Assembly: GCA_009760855.2 (NCBI GenBank)
Contig: WPIO01000069.1
Location: forward strand, 1,264,501-1,328,500
Origin: Cristatella mucedo
Lineage: Eukaryota; Bryozoa; Phylactolaemata; Cristatellidae
DNA length: 64,000 bases
Reading direction: 5' to 3'
Shown here piece by piece: positions 47,736 through 59,904 of this stretch. Position numbers and translations under genes: made by a program. The notes under the pieces were generated by a model. It saw nothing but the letters and a program-made list of their open reading frames with translations. It had not been told where the DNA came from and made no database searches. The number at the start of each line of letters is the position of its first letter. The first letter of the stretch is position 1.

Positions 47736-49434
47736 CAAAGTATCAACTAAGACAGAACCGTATAGGAAGTTCTTTTGTAAGCGATCCAGTTCTCATAAAG
47801 CTTTACACACCTGTGCTATGATCACTTTAATCGTAGCGATGTAAGTATTCATAAAACTAATGATATACAGACTATTATTACGATATCTAATGTCTGTAAA
47901 ACTATTAGAATGATTTAGGTCTTTCAAGAGTTCTGAACCCTTAGTGAAATCTATACCGTTTTAATTTTGTATTCGTTAATTTGCATATGTAATGCTTTGA
48001 CTCCAGAATGAGAAATGTCACGACGATTAACATTATACATACAAGCTAACTGGCTTGTAATATCAAACGTGCTTGCACACCATCGTGGCAGGAACTGAAA
48101 GGAAATAGCTTAATAATAAAGATAGCAACCTAGTAATTTTTCTCTAGAATTGTAAGCACCCTGCTAAGTATGGTCAATTCCGAGGACAAAAACGCTGGCT
48201 TCCCAGGGGGTATAGTGAATTTTAGATGGACTAAAAACTTCGTTATATAGTCATTGAGGTCAACTCAACCGAATGAGAAACGTCAACTTCTTCTGAATAC
48301 CTGTTGCTATTTTTTCAATTGAAAGACTGGCGGCTCTCCATGCAAGCTTTTTAGAACTACGACGATGATGGGGTAAGTATTTGTGTCATGGTAATACCTA
48401 ACTGACTTAGACTGAGGATAAAAAGTCCACAACTTTTTCAGTGTTTCACAACTAATTTGATCATTTTATATTTTTCAGGTTTATAATAAATAAATTATTA
48501 TCGGCTTACTTGTCATTAGTGACAAATAAGTAGAAAAATGTCTAATCCATAGTGACTACAGGATTAAACGTAAACTGATACAATTTAATGATGGATTAGG
48601 TAGGTAATAACTGTCGTAATTAAGTCATTGATTTTTAATGATGCTTTTTGGTTAGAATTACAAGCAATGGCTGTCAGGCGTAAAAATCTTGCAGCATTCA
48701 CTCAGCTTAACTCTCGCATGGCCACAGTATAAGGGTTGAACAGATGTATTTATATAGGTGCATAAAGCTGCGATCGCCCCTGCTGGTACTTGTCAACAGA
48801 GGATCCCATACTGGTCTTAAACCAACGAATTTGCTAATAGTAAATCCAGTACATCCGGGCTCAAAACTTAGAGCTAAAAAGGGGTAGGTTGGTGATGGTG
48901 CCTCACACATGAAGCCACGGAAGATCATTGGCAGAAACGGTTGCATAGGAGGCGCTTTCGGCCTAAGAATACAACCCCATACAGGGGGCCGTGGCATGAC
49001 TTTTCAAGGACTCTTTCACCTAGTCAGTTTTGAGGACTCTGCATTAAAATTTGGTAGCTTATTCCTGTTAGCGATTAATGGTTGCTTAAAAGTAAAACGA
49101 ATAAAATATAAGTTAAATAATGTAAGTGTTTTAATTGTTCACTAAGAAAGCAGCGAAGTCCATTTTTTGGCTTAAGCAAGGCTCGACAGATCAGTTAGCT
49201 AAATAGAGCACCACACTTGGAGCTCAACGGATGACCTTGATATTTGACAAACTCTCTCAAGCCATTTGGTTGAGCTAAAATTGAACCTAATGAGCCTCTT
49301 TTTAGGAAAAACCTGCTCTCTGCTTGCAATGTGGCGTGCATTGACAGAGTGATTCGTAAGGCAGCTGTCGCGCGTGGAAAAATCACTGTGAGGCCAAGTT
49401 TCCAAATGTAATATCAGCTGAGTAGCAGGTCTAA
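47736..49434. other. Mostly unassigned; GC-richer block at 48700-49010
   Basis: Minus frame 48707-48997 is Pro-rich (KAPPMQPFLPMIFRGFM) and a plus frame overlaps it. An imperfect hairpin around TTGTCATTAGTGACAA lies near 48510-48525. Frames at 49195-49405 also lack motifs. Confidence 0.35.
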
Positions 49435-49545
49435 TTTTCCGGAAGCAGAGACAGGCGAACGGTTATTGTCCCCACATGTGATTGGCAATGAAGGAACCCC
49501 CAGGCAGGATTGCAACCCAGTTAAGCAATCGTAAATAATATTAAA
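49435..49545 (-). mobile_element. SINE-2 fragment
   Basis: The reverse complement aligns with the GATTCTTTATCGCC to GGCTCTTCTGTCGC part of SINE-2. It is degraded and directly precedes a LINE-A tail. Confidence 0.55.
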
Positions 49546-49635
49546 AAAACCAAATTTTGATGGAGCCCTCACATAACGTAATCACTCCATAGGAACTTTA
49601 TATCTACCGTAAAGAAAGCCTGATCGTATTCTCCA
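49546..49635 (-). mobile_element. LINE-A 3' tail
   Basis: GGAGCCCTCACATAACGTAA to GGAACTTTATAT is a decayed hairpin followed by the GCCTGATCG phrase. The next 500 bases (49636-50139) show nothing certain. Confidence 0.6.
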
Positions 49636-50139
49636 TGAGTAGGAACTTCTAGAACTAATTACAAACTGAACGGCTGGCCGAATCTCTCACAGCACTTCTT
49701 ACCCAAACTTCAGAGCGCCCCCTGACACCCAGCTCAATATGGACCATTTTATAACCTTAGGGTACTCCCCTGATATCTTGACTGTGGCTGTTAAAGAGCT
49801 GTCTCCCGATATGTTGCTACAAATGGAAAGATGCTTTGCATAATTTGCGATGTCGCCGTTAGTCAGTGACTACTTACACTCCTTGCTTAGAGCTTCAGTG
49901 ACAACTGCCCTGTACCCAGCGGTCACACAATCAACAGCTAGGATATCAAACCTATGGTCCTTAAATTTAAATTGCCGACAAGTACTCCTTAAAATAGTAA
50001 CCCATTGGCCTTGCCTCAGCATGTTGTGAAAAGTCTATCGGCGATCGTTACTCAGGTCCTCTTTAAATTCGACGAGGCAACCTGAGCCAGGCTGGTATAC
50101 AAGATACTCAATCGACGAGTCAGAGTTATAGAACAGCCC

Positions 50140-52400
50140 CTTCAATTGCGTTTTTTTTTAGAAATACACCCACTAAAACCAGGATTTTACTTTTCAGTGA
50201 TCAAGCTGTCCACGATAAGCTAGATAGGTTTATGCTTACCGAAACTTGGATTAGGCCCGGCTCTGGTATCCATTTATCTGAGACAACCCCTTCCAAGTTC
50301 TCATTCTTTCAGCCAATGTGGTCTGACGAGGGCAGTGGCTGAGTTGCTATTTTTTGTGAATCTTTAAACAATACTATGTAATTTAAAAGCCTCTTCTGCA
50401 TAGTGGAAGAAGAGCATTTGCCGTTATCACCACCCCTTTGCAGCTGCAATGAAGGATCCCCCACCACAGGATTCTAGCCAATGACATCGGCACTGAGGTC
50501 ATAAAAGGCAACCATTTTAACTAGTTTAGCTAAAAGACATGCAAGTTTCCCATGGATCCTCGTTTGAGTCAGGTAATCAGGTTCTCATTAGCAGCTATAC
50601 CTCTCAATCTAAATATATCGACCTCCGTCCAGCTATCAAAAATTGTATGTGGAGTTTTTAGAGTTACTCGCTAAAATATTTGTGTATTACAAGCCGTCAC
50701 TGATAGCAGTAAACTTAAAGATCAATTTTGAAAACCATAGCATTTCGTACAGTTCACATCGGTGGCCATATCATAAATTTTGTCATCTCCAAGTATCTCA
50801 GCCTCGTTGACTCAGCAGTGTGCCTGCTGACCTTCTTGGAACATAATTCGGTCCAATTCAATGCTCCTGCTCCTTTATAAAAACATTGTAACTTCGAGTT
50901 TGCCCTGAGACGTAATTTAAAAAGCATTAGCCAGGATGAGTTTTTAAAATCTGTAAGCGGGAAGCTCTTCTGGACATACATTAATACTAAACCTACAGCA
51001 TTGATACCCACACTGATTTAGAAAGTAGAACACATGAGTGCTCTTGAGGAAAAATATCCTACGCAAATTATTTCCACGTATGGAGCTGTTGAAAGGCCTT
51101 TCAATGTTTAAAAAAGCTTCAGAACATAAACCGCCCGCAGCAAAATACTAATCACCGTTTAAAGAAGTTTGGTCTGGTGAAGATACTCTAAATTCCATAG
51201 GCTTCCTTCGAGTCTAAATCTGCCATCTTAGAGTAGCAAGTGCTTCACTTTTTCACTCCACCAACTCAAGTCCTGCCAATCAGACACAAACCAAATGTAT
51301 ATGATGGCAAATAATGTTTCTGCCAACGCTGAGGAGTCTCGCTTCTCAAACATTAACGGCTTCGTTGAAAAGTGTGCAGATTTCGTTGAAAATATTGTGC
51401 ATAGCCCATCATACATACAACCACTCTAACTAAAGAAATTTCTGGATCGCTACATTTAGCTTTCCATTAAAGACTTTCAGAGGTTTCGGCATACGATTTT
51501 GCTACTTTCATAATTTCTAGCAAAAAGAACTCGTCTGCTGAAGACCATGCTAACATCTGCACGATCATCATGAGCTCACAAACTAAGCAGAGACATTATC
51601 TATATTTCTAATGCTTCTCTGGAGAAAAGGGTTGTACTAAAGTCATTATATTTGTAAATCTTCAGAATAATACACAGACACGCGGATTAGAAGCAGAAGC
51701 GATTGTAAGCATCGGCTAGTTTTCCATTCTTTTGTTTCTTTCAAGAATTCTGGAAAAACAGACGCTAAACAGCGCTTAAAACATTGTAAAAAGAATAAAA
51801 TGTCAGGCAAATTTAAATCGGAATACAATGAAAGCAATAGGCTGTAACTGCTCTCCTCAGTGTTACAAATGATATTCTAGGCAGGGGAAATTACTGGAAC
51901 GTCTCTCTTCTAGCCCTACAAAATCTATCAGCAGTCTTCGACACCATTGATCACCACATTCTACTTAAACGATTGTAAGCAACGGCTGGCCGACAGATTT
52001 GACTGTTAAATAGGGCAGATTTGAGCGTGATTGGACAAGTACGATTTCAACCACTGGCGTGGTTGAAACCTTACTTGTTCAATCGTGCTCAATCCGTGCC
52101 TTTTAGGGGTGGGATCTTATGTCATCAGTCCAGTGACCAGTGGAGTATTGAAAGAGCTCAACATGGCTAATTTCGTAATCACCTTTTGTATTCAAGCACT
52201 GGGAAAGTGTATCAAGGCCAATACAAAAGTGCTGTCAGTTTTATGCTGACAATATTTGGCTGCATTTGTCATTTAAATCATCAGATTCCGTGGCACTGTC
52301 TAATAAAGTAGACGATTGTCTTTCAGAGATTCGATGCTGGATTAACCCACGTTTACAGTAAGTAACCGACAATAAAACAAAACTGCGGCTCATTGGATGA
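50140..52400 (+). mobile_element. LINE-B, longest copy: endonuclease to RT palm
   Basis: Broken frames in order: APE endonuclease start (LTETWIRPGSGIHLSETTPS near 50238-50300, then a GGG-VAIF counterpart), linker (LRRNLKSISQDEFLKSVSGK near 50908-50967), RT motif A (LSAVFDTIDHHILLKRL near 51929-51980) and a motif C counterpart reading ADNIWLHLSF near 52243-52272, where the second catalytic Asp is lost. Interrupted by a SINE-2 at 50395-50540. Heavily mutated. Lies inside the receptor gene's 14-kb intron. Confidence 0.75.
50395..50540 (-). mobile_element. SINE-2 inside LINE-B
   Basis: The reverse complement shows AAAATGGTTGCCTTTTATGA, CTAGAATCCTGTGGTGGGG and GGGGTGGTGATAACGG, parallel to SINE-2. 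Confidence 0.7.
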
Positions 52401-52644
52401 GAACTAGGAACGAATCCAACTAGGAAGGACATCCAACTGAGGACTAGGAAGGAATAGTACAATGCACTAGATACATATTTTCGTTTACATTAAAGTGTAA
52501 TTGGATATGATATACCAATTCTATTTCTCACTATATCGTAGTTTAATGCTCCGATGTGCCGACTTTAAAATTAGAGTTAGCAATATGTTTACTCAAAATA
52601 GTGCATGAAGTTCGTTGCAAATGTTTAGAATAGCGTTTGAATCT

Positions 52645-52830
52645 CTTGATAATAACAATAATAATGATAATTATAATACCTTTGGTAAAGCAGCCTCAAA
52701 AAAACTCAATCTCTTTATAGATACTTTACATTTGCTGCAAAGGAAACACAATGAAATTGTTATTGGTAGCTTGCTCAATAAACAACTAGAATAACATGCT
52801 TAGGGGTGAAATGCACAAGGTCAGCTTAAA
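52645..52830 (-). mobile_element. LINE-A 3' tail
   Basis: (ATT)n-like end with interruptions, hairpin remnant (GCCTCAAAAAAACTCAATCT), UTR to the CACAAGGTCAGC phrase. Confidence 0.82.
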
Positions 52831-52844
52831 AGGGTCAAACTTAA

Positions 52845-53170
52845 CTTCGAAAAAACTTTTAAGGAAAGTCATAGGCTGTGATATTGCAATTTTGCAGTCC
52901 CAAGGGGTTTTGTGAAGTCACAAATGTGCACAATTTTTTCAGTTAAGAAAGCTGGAAACGTTTTGGCTGAGCCCTTCATATCTAATGAGTCAGACATCTC
53001 ATCATTGGCCAGTAGATTGCTTACTGTCTTATAAATCTGTTTAGGATCCAACAAGGAGGACTTCAGCTTACGAGAAAAAAAGAAAACCTTGCTTTTGAAA
53101 GCTTCTGGGTGTAAACTCGAAGGAAGTTTTTGAAATTTCATATATCTGCTTCATACCCCGATTTCTTGAA
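52845..53170 (-). mobile_element. LINE linker fragment, probably LINE-B
   Basis: The 90-codon frame has RKLKSSLLDPKQIYKTVSNL and FPAFLTEKIVHIC, matching the FFVQKIDKI region before the RT in LINE-A but clearly from another family. Confidence 0.6.
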
Positions 53171-53289
53171 ACAACGTCCGAGGCTGTGCCTAACCCGGCC
53201 ATCTTTAGGAGTTTTTTTGAAATTAATCTCCACGACTTTGTACACGGATATTTTGAACGGGAGCACGCTTTTTAGGAGCAGTCCTGAGT

Positions 53290-53600
53290 GGCACGTTCAC
53301 TTTATTAGCGAGAGTATGTAGCATAGAGCTTGCGGAGCAAAAGGTTTTGTGGCCGCCAGTCATTAAGTGCAGTAATAGACTGCCTTTGTATAAATAGATC
53401 GAGCACTTGAGGTCACGAGGAGGCTGAAGCCGATGCAAATATTTGGCTGGGTATGAAAGATTCATGCCACAGGACACTGTATGGGTCAACGAAAGAACTC
53501 TACTCTGCATCAGTTGCTTCACCAAAACCATCGAAGATGTACCTGAAAAGAAGGCACATGGTCAAATATATCTACCCAAAACATACGAAGACTCGAATTT
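53290..53600 (-). mobile_element. LINE-B RT C-terminal fragment
   Basis: The frame 53223-53531 contains QLMQSRVLSLTHTVSCGM, LHRLQPPRDLKCS and FCSASSMLHTLANK. It lies upstream, in sense order, of the linker fragment at 52845, so the two are rearranged or separate insertions. Confidence 0.7.
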
Positions 53601-53959
53601 CGAAAATTAGGAGATGGTAACCATGGCACCTCAAAAATTCCATATCACAACTTGCACGAAAACTTTAACAATCCACTAACGGTCGGGGGATTTGATAATG
53701 CCACAACGTTAGGGAGGAAACAGTATCTGATAATTATGTATTAAGAGTACTGATCGCTCACTCTTGTTAAAGAGACTTGCATTCATATTTATCTTACTTA
53801 TTCTCGTGCTTGTGCTGTGATTTAATTATTCCCTACTTAATTACTTTTTTACGATTATTAGATTCTTGAGCAGTTAATGCAAGTTCATGATTCTTTCATC
53901 AATCAATTTAAATTATTGTGGCATTGAAAAAGTGCTGAAAAAGTCAAACCTGGATTATT

Positions 53960-55092
53960 GTTTCCTCAAAATACATTGCATTGATCTGCTTATGCCATGC
54001 ATAACTAACATCCTTAATCAATCATCGGCCTCAGGTCATGTCCCAGTACCTTTCAAAAAAGCTGTAGTCAGGCCACTTCTCAAGAAAGCTACACTAGACC
54101 AAGAGAACTTAAGCAACAACCGCCCAGTCTCCCTTCTACCATTCCTATCAAAGACATTGGAACGGGTCGTGGTGGACCAGCTGAACACATATATCGAAAC
54201 CTCACACCTTGCTCGTAAGTTCCAGTCTAGATTTAGAGCTAATTACTCCACAGAGTTAGCACTCCTTAGGGGGTAAAACGACCTACTTAGGAATGCAGAC
54301 ATGGGTAGAATGTCTCTGCTTGTTTTGCTCGATCTTTCGGCAGCTTTCGATACCATCGATCACAAAGTTCTTCGAGAGCGCCTCTCGTCTCGCCTGGGCA
54401 TCACTGACACTGCTTTGCAATGGTTCTGGTCCTATCTCAGTGGAAGACTCCAGATTATTGAAGTGAATGGACAAAGATCATCCGAGGAAACTCTGAAATA
54501 TGAGGTATCTCGAAGATGCTTGCTAGGTCCGGTTTTTTTACGGTTTATACTCTCCCTCTTGCTGATGTGATTGCCAAGCACAACTTGGGCTTTCACGTCT
54601 ATGCGGATGACACTTAGTTGTACCTTTGCTTTGATCCCTCCCAGCCTTTGAGCACCTCAAATTCTCTCAACTCTCTTCATTTATGAAATCCGCATATGAA
54701 TGGCAGCACATTTTCTAAAACTAAATGATGATACAACTAACTTAGTATTTTTGGGCAAACTCAGTGTGATTCACAAATTGAAAAGGTTGAAGCTCAAAAT
54801 TGGCTCTGCCAGCTTATCTTTTGTTGAATCAGCTCGAAATCTAGGTGTTATATTCCAAAGTGACCTCTCGTTAGACGACCATATCAGCTCCACAGTCAAA
54901 TCTGCCTATTTTCAGCTTCATAACTATGCCAAAATTCCGGCTTGTTTAGATAAGGATACCACGTCTAAGTTGGTCAATGCATTCATGACGTCTCGTCTCG
55001 ATTTCTGCAACTCACTGCTTACTGGCCCACCGGCATGTGAGATCGGGCGATTGTAGCTAGTGAAAAACTCTGCAGCTAGGCTTGTCCGTCTA
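53960..55092 (+). mobile_element. LINE-A RT core lacking both ends
   Basis: Well preserved from the CIDLLMPCITNILN block (53980) through VRPLLKKATLDQENLSNNRP, DLSAAFDTIDHK (near 54331-54366), YADDT followed by a TAG (54599-54618) and [18 protein letters not shown], to the QNSAARL counterpart at about 55090. There it stops dead without the C-terminus, UTR or hairpin. Confidence 0.9.
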
Positions 55093-55767
55093 AGTATTAT
55101 ACTGTCATCAATCGGTGGGAGGCAGCTGACTGATATAGAGTTGCGAGGGCAATGACGTTTTCTTCATTGTTGCCGTGTAGGAGGTCATTAGTGACAGGGC
55201 AGAGATTAGCTTCAGTAAAGTGGATGGAAATTGTTTTGGCATTTCATCCCATCAAAGTTCACTAAAAGTTGCTTAGCCGTATCATTTTAAAAAATCTCGA
55301 AGAGAAAAAGCAGACGAGAATTTGAAAAATAGTTTGGACGGACCTCCGAATACGAACCAGGCTTTTTTGAGTACTGTTCTAACCATGACCAATATAGTAC
55401 AAGTCATTTTTCCATAGGAGCACGACACACCTTCATTAGGCTGGTCTGTCAGCCAGAAAAGACCACAGAGAGGTTGGTATTAGATGTTCAGAAAGTCTTT
55501 TTAGTTGATATTGCTAAGGTAGCTACAATCACTATCCAAACCTCGGCTAATAAATCTGGGAAGATCACTGGTAGATACTCACGTCGCCTTATCCAGAGGG
55601 CGCTTTATTATAGAAGGAGTGAATGCAATATTACAAATAAAGAATATTGCATTTTATTATTTTCAGCCAAGCTTTGAAATCTAGACACTAAGTCATTTCT
55701 GAATTGGCAAGCTAACGGTTCACGGACTAATAGAAATGCTTCGGATCGCATTAGTAGGACATTGTGT
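55093..55767. other. Intronic sequence, no feature recognised
   Basis: A 67-codon plus frame at 55474-55677 without motif. Confidence 0.4.
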
Positions 55768-55948
55768 GTGCCGTGATGGCACACTAGGTAAGGCGGTTGC
55801 TTTCACGACCTCGGTCCCGAAGTCATGGGTTCGATTCCTGCGGTGGGCGATTCTTTATCGCCACTGCAAGCGGTGGTGATAGCCTTACAGGCTCTTCTGT
55901 CGCTATAAAAAAGAGGCTGTTTAAGCAGCTATGATTTATTTATTTATA
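55768..55948 (+). mobile_element. SINE-2, best copy
   Basis: A box TGGCACACTAGG at 55777-55788 and an exact consensus B box GGTTCGATTCC at 55828-55838. ATCGCCACTGCAAGCGGTGG follows, then AAAAAGAGGCTGTTTAAGCA and a short (ATTT)n end. The internal pol III promoter pattern is intact. Confidence 0.94.
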
Positions 55949-56339
55949 AGCTTATGAGTGAAGAAGAAAGTCGTGAATTTTCGAGCATTCTGGTAGTAGA
56001 TCTCGAGGAATTTATTTATATTGCGAGATCAGGAGAAGACTAAAACTCCTCAAGATTTAAAGCCTCATTATAGCAAGGTGCATCCTTCGGAGCCCTTCGG
56101 TAAGTAAGAAATCTTGGAGCCTTCGTAAAGGAACAGAATGCACTGGAGAATACTTGTCATGGGCACGCAAAAGGTTCTGCTCAGTGCTTCAGTGATGGCT
56201 TCAAGGTTTTCCATCCAGCACAGGTGCAGCTCGAGAAATATGAGAAATATAGAACAGAACGGTAGCGTAGCCATGTAGCTCGCAGTTACTACTGGTGGTC
56301 GTTGCTCAAGATACGAGTATGCCGCCATTTTTTGGGCAT
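55949..56339. other. No feature recognised
   Basis: A 91-codon minus frame at 56068-56343 has a hydrophobic stretch but no splice context or motif. Confidence 0.35.
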
Positions 56340-57135
56340 TCAATTGTCAAGGCTTGGGCGTCTAATGGCTGCTATCGATGGCTCGGCCTTAAGTTTTTTT
56401 CTGCAGACCGAAGCCAATGCCTATGCAATCAGGTACTTTCAGCTGGTGAAAAATTTCTTAGCCAAGCTTCTCTGTCGTGAGCTCTGCAGTTGCCACGTGG
56501 CACTAATTTTCGCTGACCTGCACTGGCCCGCACTAAAGCAAAGCATCGACATCAAAGTTTCGTAACTCACTTTAAGGTCCCTGCATTCTTTGTCTCCAGG
56601 TCCCCTACCAGATTTACTCTCCCAACAGGCTAAGCACTGTGCCTCTTACTTTTCGGAATATAATAGTTAACTTATATTTCGTAACAACCTCAAATTCTTT
56701 AAAATGCTTGCAGCAAAAATGGAGTGCCTAGAAAAGATTGAGCTCTTTGACGGTATTCTTATTATTTTAAGATCGTGTCTTTAGTTCGTATCTTCATGAA
56801 GCCTAACAACTCACTCGAGACTTGCCAATTGAAGTCTCATGATTTTCCAAGTTTAAAAAGAAATTAAGAAAGCATATATTTTTTGCAGCATTAAGTTTGT
56901 CTCTGTGATCCAACCTACATTCGCTAATGGATGTTCGCATTGCTCATGCTGCCATTCACCATAATTTCGTGCTTAACCTGTGCATGTTACCACTAATCAT
57001 GTTAATCTAGTCGTTTATTAAGCAAGCTACCACTAACTATTCGATTGTGCTTCCTTTGCTGCAATTATAAAGTTCATAGAATGAGACGGATTTCTCTGAG
57101 GGTCCTTTATTAAAGTTATTATTATTATAAGTTAT
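56340..57135 (+). mobile_element. LINE-A 3' end
   Basis: LVKNFLAKLLCRELCSCHVA near 56440-56500 matches the [20 protein letters not shown] block. UTR with an internal partial tail near 56700-56770, final hairpin near 57065-57115, and (ATT)n. Confidence 0.85.
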
Positions 57136-57261
57136 AATTACTGAGGCAATAGAAATGTCATTTTTAAACTCAATATCCGTTCCTAAGCAGGGTCTTATCA
57201 TTGATACGGTTCAGCAGGGGTTTTTCTGAAACTGGATGTGAGACATGGTAATATAATAATT

Positions 57262-57405
57262 TAATTATATAATATATTTCATTTGTATAGCGCCCCAAGA
57301 GAACTAAATCTCTATTCAGGCACTTCACATATGCCACAGAGCTCGAGCCCACGACCTCAGCCAGACCTTAGTCGGGGCGAGCGCCTTAACCAATGCATGG
57401 TAGGC
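57262..57405 (-). mobile_element. SINE-1
   Basis: Tail TGTATAGCGCCCCAAGAGAA at 57283-57302, body GGGCTCGAGCTCTG on the minus strand, head truncated at about 57405. Confidence 0.9.
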
Positions 57406-57686
57406 AGCTCTCGGTGGTGATAAGAATCACTGTTGCCACTAATAAACAATAAAGCATGCGAATATAAAAAAATATATCTTTCATTTTAAATTATCGTCAA
57501 AAATTGCACAAAGAGGATGCTGAATGCAAATGTTTTTTGGTTCTTCAACAATAACAACAGGCTTTCGAAACCAAATGTTGCAAAATCAGTTGATCTTCCT
57601 TCAAATCCAGAAAATCTGTGCCACACAGTTCTAACATTGTTGCTTGTCCTAGCAGACGTCTCAATAACACCAGCGAAGCTCTAAGC

Positions 57687-58559
57687 CAGAGGTCGACAAA
57701 CTCTCGCCTTTAGGCCAGGTCCGGCCTTGCTAGTGCCTCAGTCCGGTCTAGTGGCCCCTCTTAGTTATTTATAGATGAATCCAGTGTATGTCTGTTGTCG
57801 TGGTTTTCTTCCCATTTACTAAAGAAGTACTTTGACAAGCGAGTATCCCAACTAAAACGTTTTAGATGCACAATCCGTCTCTCTGCCGCTTTTTGCTTTG
57901 ACTGGAGAGCTAACTGTTATCATGCTTGATTTTACTTCAAAAGTTTCGCAATGTGACTTTAGAACTGCGAGTTTTATTTGCTCATGGCTAGCAATGGCAG
58001 CTCTTAGCAGTGACGGATTTGTGAAATAACGTGTCAATGAGTGAGAATAGACCTGGCGGCGAGTCAAGTAAGAGGGTGGAGACAGAGAAACAGTGTGTGG
58101 TTACTAATTCTCATTAGGGAAGGGCAGATGAAGATCTTCTGACTGATAGGGCGCGACGTCAAGCGCTGGCTCTGTGGTTCCCTCCACGACCAACTCGAGC
58201 CGGTCTTTTCATGGTTGAGATCGACTTTGGCATTAACCCCCCCCCCCCCCCCCCCCGCAGTATGCACTTGGAGTTCCCTTTCATTACTGCTGGTTGCAGC
58301 TCAAATTGTCTATGGCCTGTGCTAATTTTTAGATCTATTATCATGCGCTTGAATGAAACCAAAGTGACTGACCACGGACTGATGATAAATGTCTAACCAT
58401 ACAATTTTCGTTTGCATATGTGTGTCTGCTGCGACTGTTTCTTCATCTGGTCATGCTCCGTCCGGGCGGCCCTGTATAATAATCGTGGTTTTTTCGGACC
58501 TAATGTCCTTCCTTACCTCCTGGAATGACCTAGTAGTGTAACAAATTTGCTAACCCCTG
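57687..58559. mobile_element. Non-autonomous hAT element, 873 bp
   Basis: Left end CAGAGGTCGACAAACTC; the right end read inward is CAGGGGTTAGCAAATTTG. The ends are imperfect inverted repeats starting CAG-GG, the typical hAT form. The interior lacks a transposase frame, so it would need enzyme from another element. It carries a 20-base C run. Inserted in the first long intron of the receptor gene. Confidence 0.88.
58237..58256. repeat. C20 homopolymer (G20 on the minus strand)
   Basis: Twenty consecutive C residues inside the hAT element. A long G run on the transcribed-sense strand of the receptor gene could form G-quadruplex structures (inference). Confidence 0.97.
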
Positions 58560-58567
58560 CTCTAAAC

Positions 58568-59904
58568 CTTTGGATACGAGGCTAGAGGCACTTACTTGTA
58601 ATACTAATCCACCCTGTTAAGCAAATAGCTAAGGAAACTGACAGGTATGTAGAGCTTTCATCGCCTAGGATTAAAAGTATATATCTAAATGCGAAGAAAA
58701 CTAGTAACAATTACAAAAATACATTTGCAATTAATCCTTGGAGAACTGAACCGATTTCCAGGCACTTTAAACATGCGGCATAGATGCCGTTACATATTGC
58801 AATGGGGATGCAAGCTTTCAAAGCCAGGAAAGACTAAACAATGAATCTCAATTGACACGTTTGGATTCTTGAAAAATAAAGCAGCTTCAAAGCAATACCT
58901 TTGGCTACAGTACTTCGGCATTAATGTTGCCTAGCCATACTATTTTCGTATTAAGTTCCTAGCCCTTTTTATAACCCCGTTCGAATTTATTAGCACACGT
59001 AGTTATTATTTTGGCAGTTATATAAATAATATTTCATACGTAGAATGTCTTCTTACTGACTTGATCGGTATTTTGTGGAAATCACTCATTAGCTCCTTTA
59101 GTTATTATCAAAGCTTGTAACCAGCTAGCTGAACATGGTTTTATTCTCGTTAAGTGATTCTACTGTTTTGGTCCCGACATTTGAAGCAGGAAGCACATAC
59201 ATTATTGACTTTTTTTGAGTAGGTCCAAGTGCTGAGCGCTCAACTTGTAAGTATATAAATGGGAGACCACTACACAATTTTAGCCTGCTGCCCTTGTAAA
59301 GGCAACTTGTGAAACCTTTGAAGTCGCTCATGACTTTTTTTTGTCTCTCCGCGTTTTTAATAATAATGTCAATACTGCAGCACTGACGGGAATGCTTCTC
59401 TTCTGTGATGCTTGCTAGGTTTCTTACATTCCTTTGGACCATACTGATATCCCTATATGATGTGATGTGGCTACTGCCAGGCCTCATTTTATGCTATCAG
59501 GAACCTTGTGCTGTGATGGTTTAAAATACATTTCTATTGCTAGACTGCCTATGTAATTGAAACCCTTTACGCATAATCATGCTGCCGGTGCTGAATTGAT
59601 GTGAAAAGCTTATTTATGTTTTAATTTAAATGACTGTAATCAGTTCAAAAAATTGTAAGTTGGCTGTTGCGGCGCTTGCTCCGCTTAGTAATCTTCGTAT
59701 TAGAATTTACAGGCAATAACTTACAGCGTGCCGAATTCAATGAGAGCCGCACAAAAGCCTGGTTTGCCCGAAGAAAAAACAGTGAATGGGAATGGCTGCG
59801 ACACTTGTCAATGAAGCAGTGACTAATAGGTTACTAAATCTTCTGCTGTACGATATAATCTTGTAGGAGATACATAGGTATATGGTAATTATACACCTTT
59901 CATT
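58568..59904. other. Unassigned; longest frame 59125-59487 on the minus strand
   Basis: The 120-codon minus frame begins MRPGSSHITSYRDISMVQRN and has no Ig signature, no acceptor in a matching phase and no motif I know. Possibly a transposon relic. Confidence 0.35.

Larger units (their letters stand above)
57679..58567. repeat. 8-bp target-site duplication flanking a hAT element
   Basis: CTCTAAGC (57679-57686) and CTCTAAAC (58560-58567) differ at one base. Eight bases is the standard hAT duplication length. Confidence 0.85.

Noticed and set aside
55768-55840. A tRNA gene at the SINE-2 head (exact B box)
   Set aside because: No complete acceptor stem or anticodon arm is visible, and the same head recurs with a constant non-tRNA tail in about eight places.
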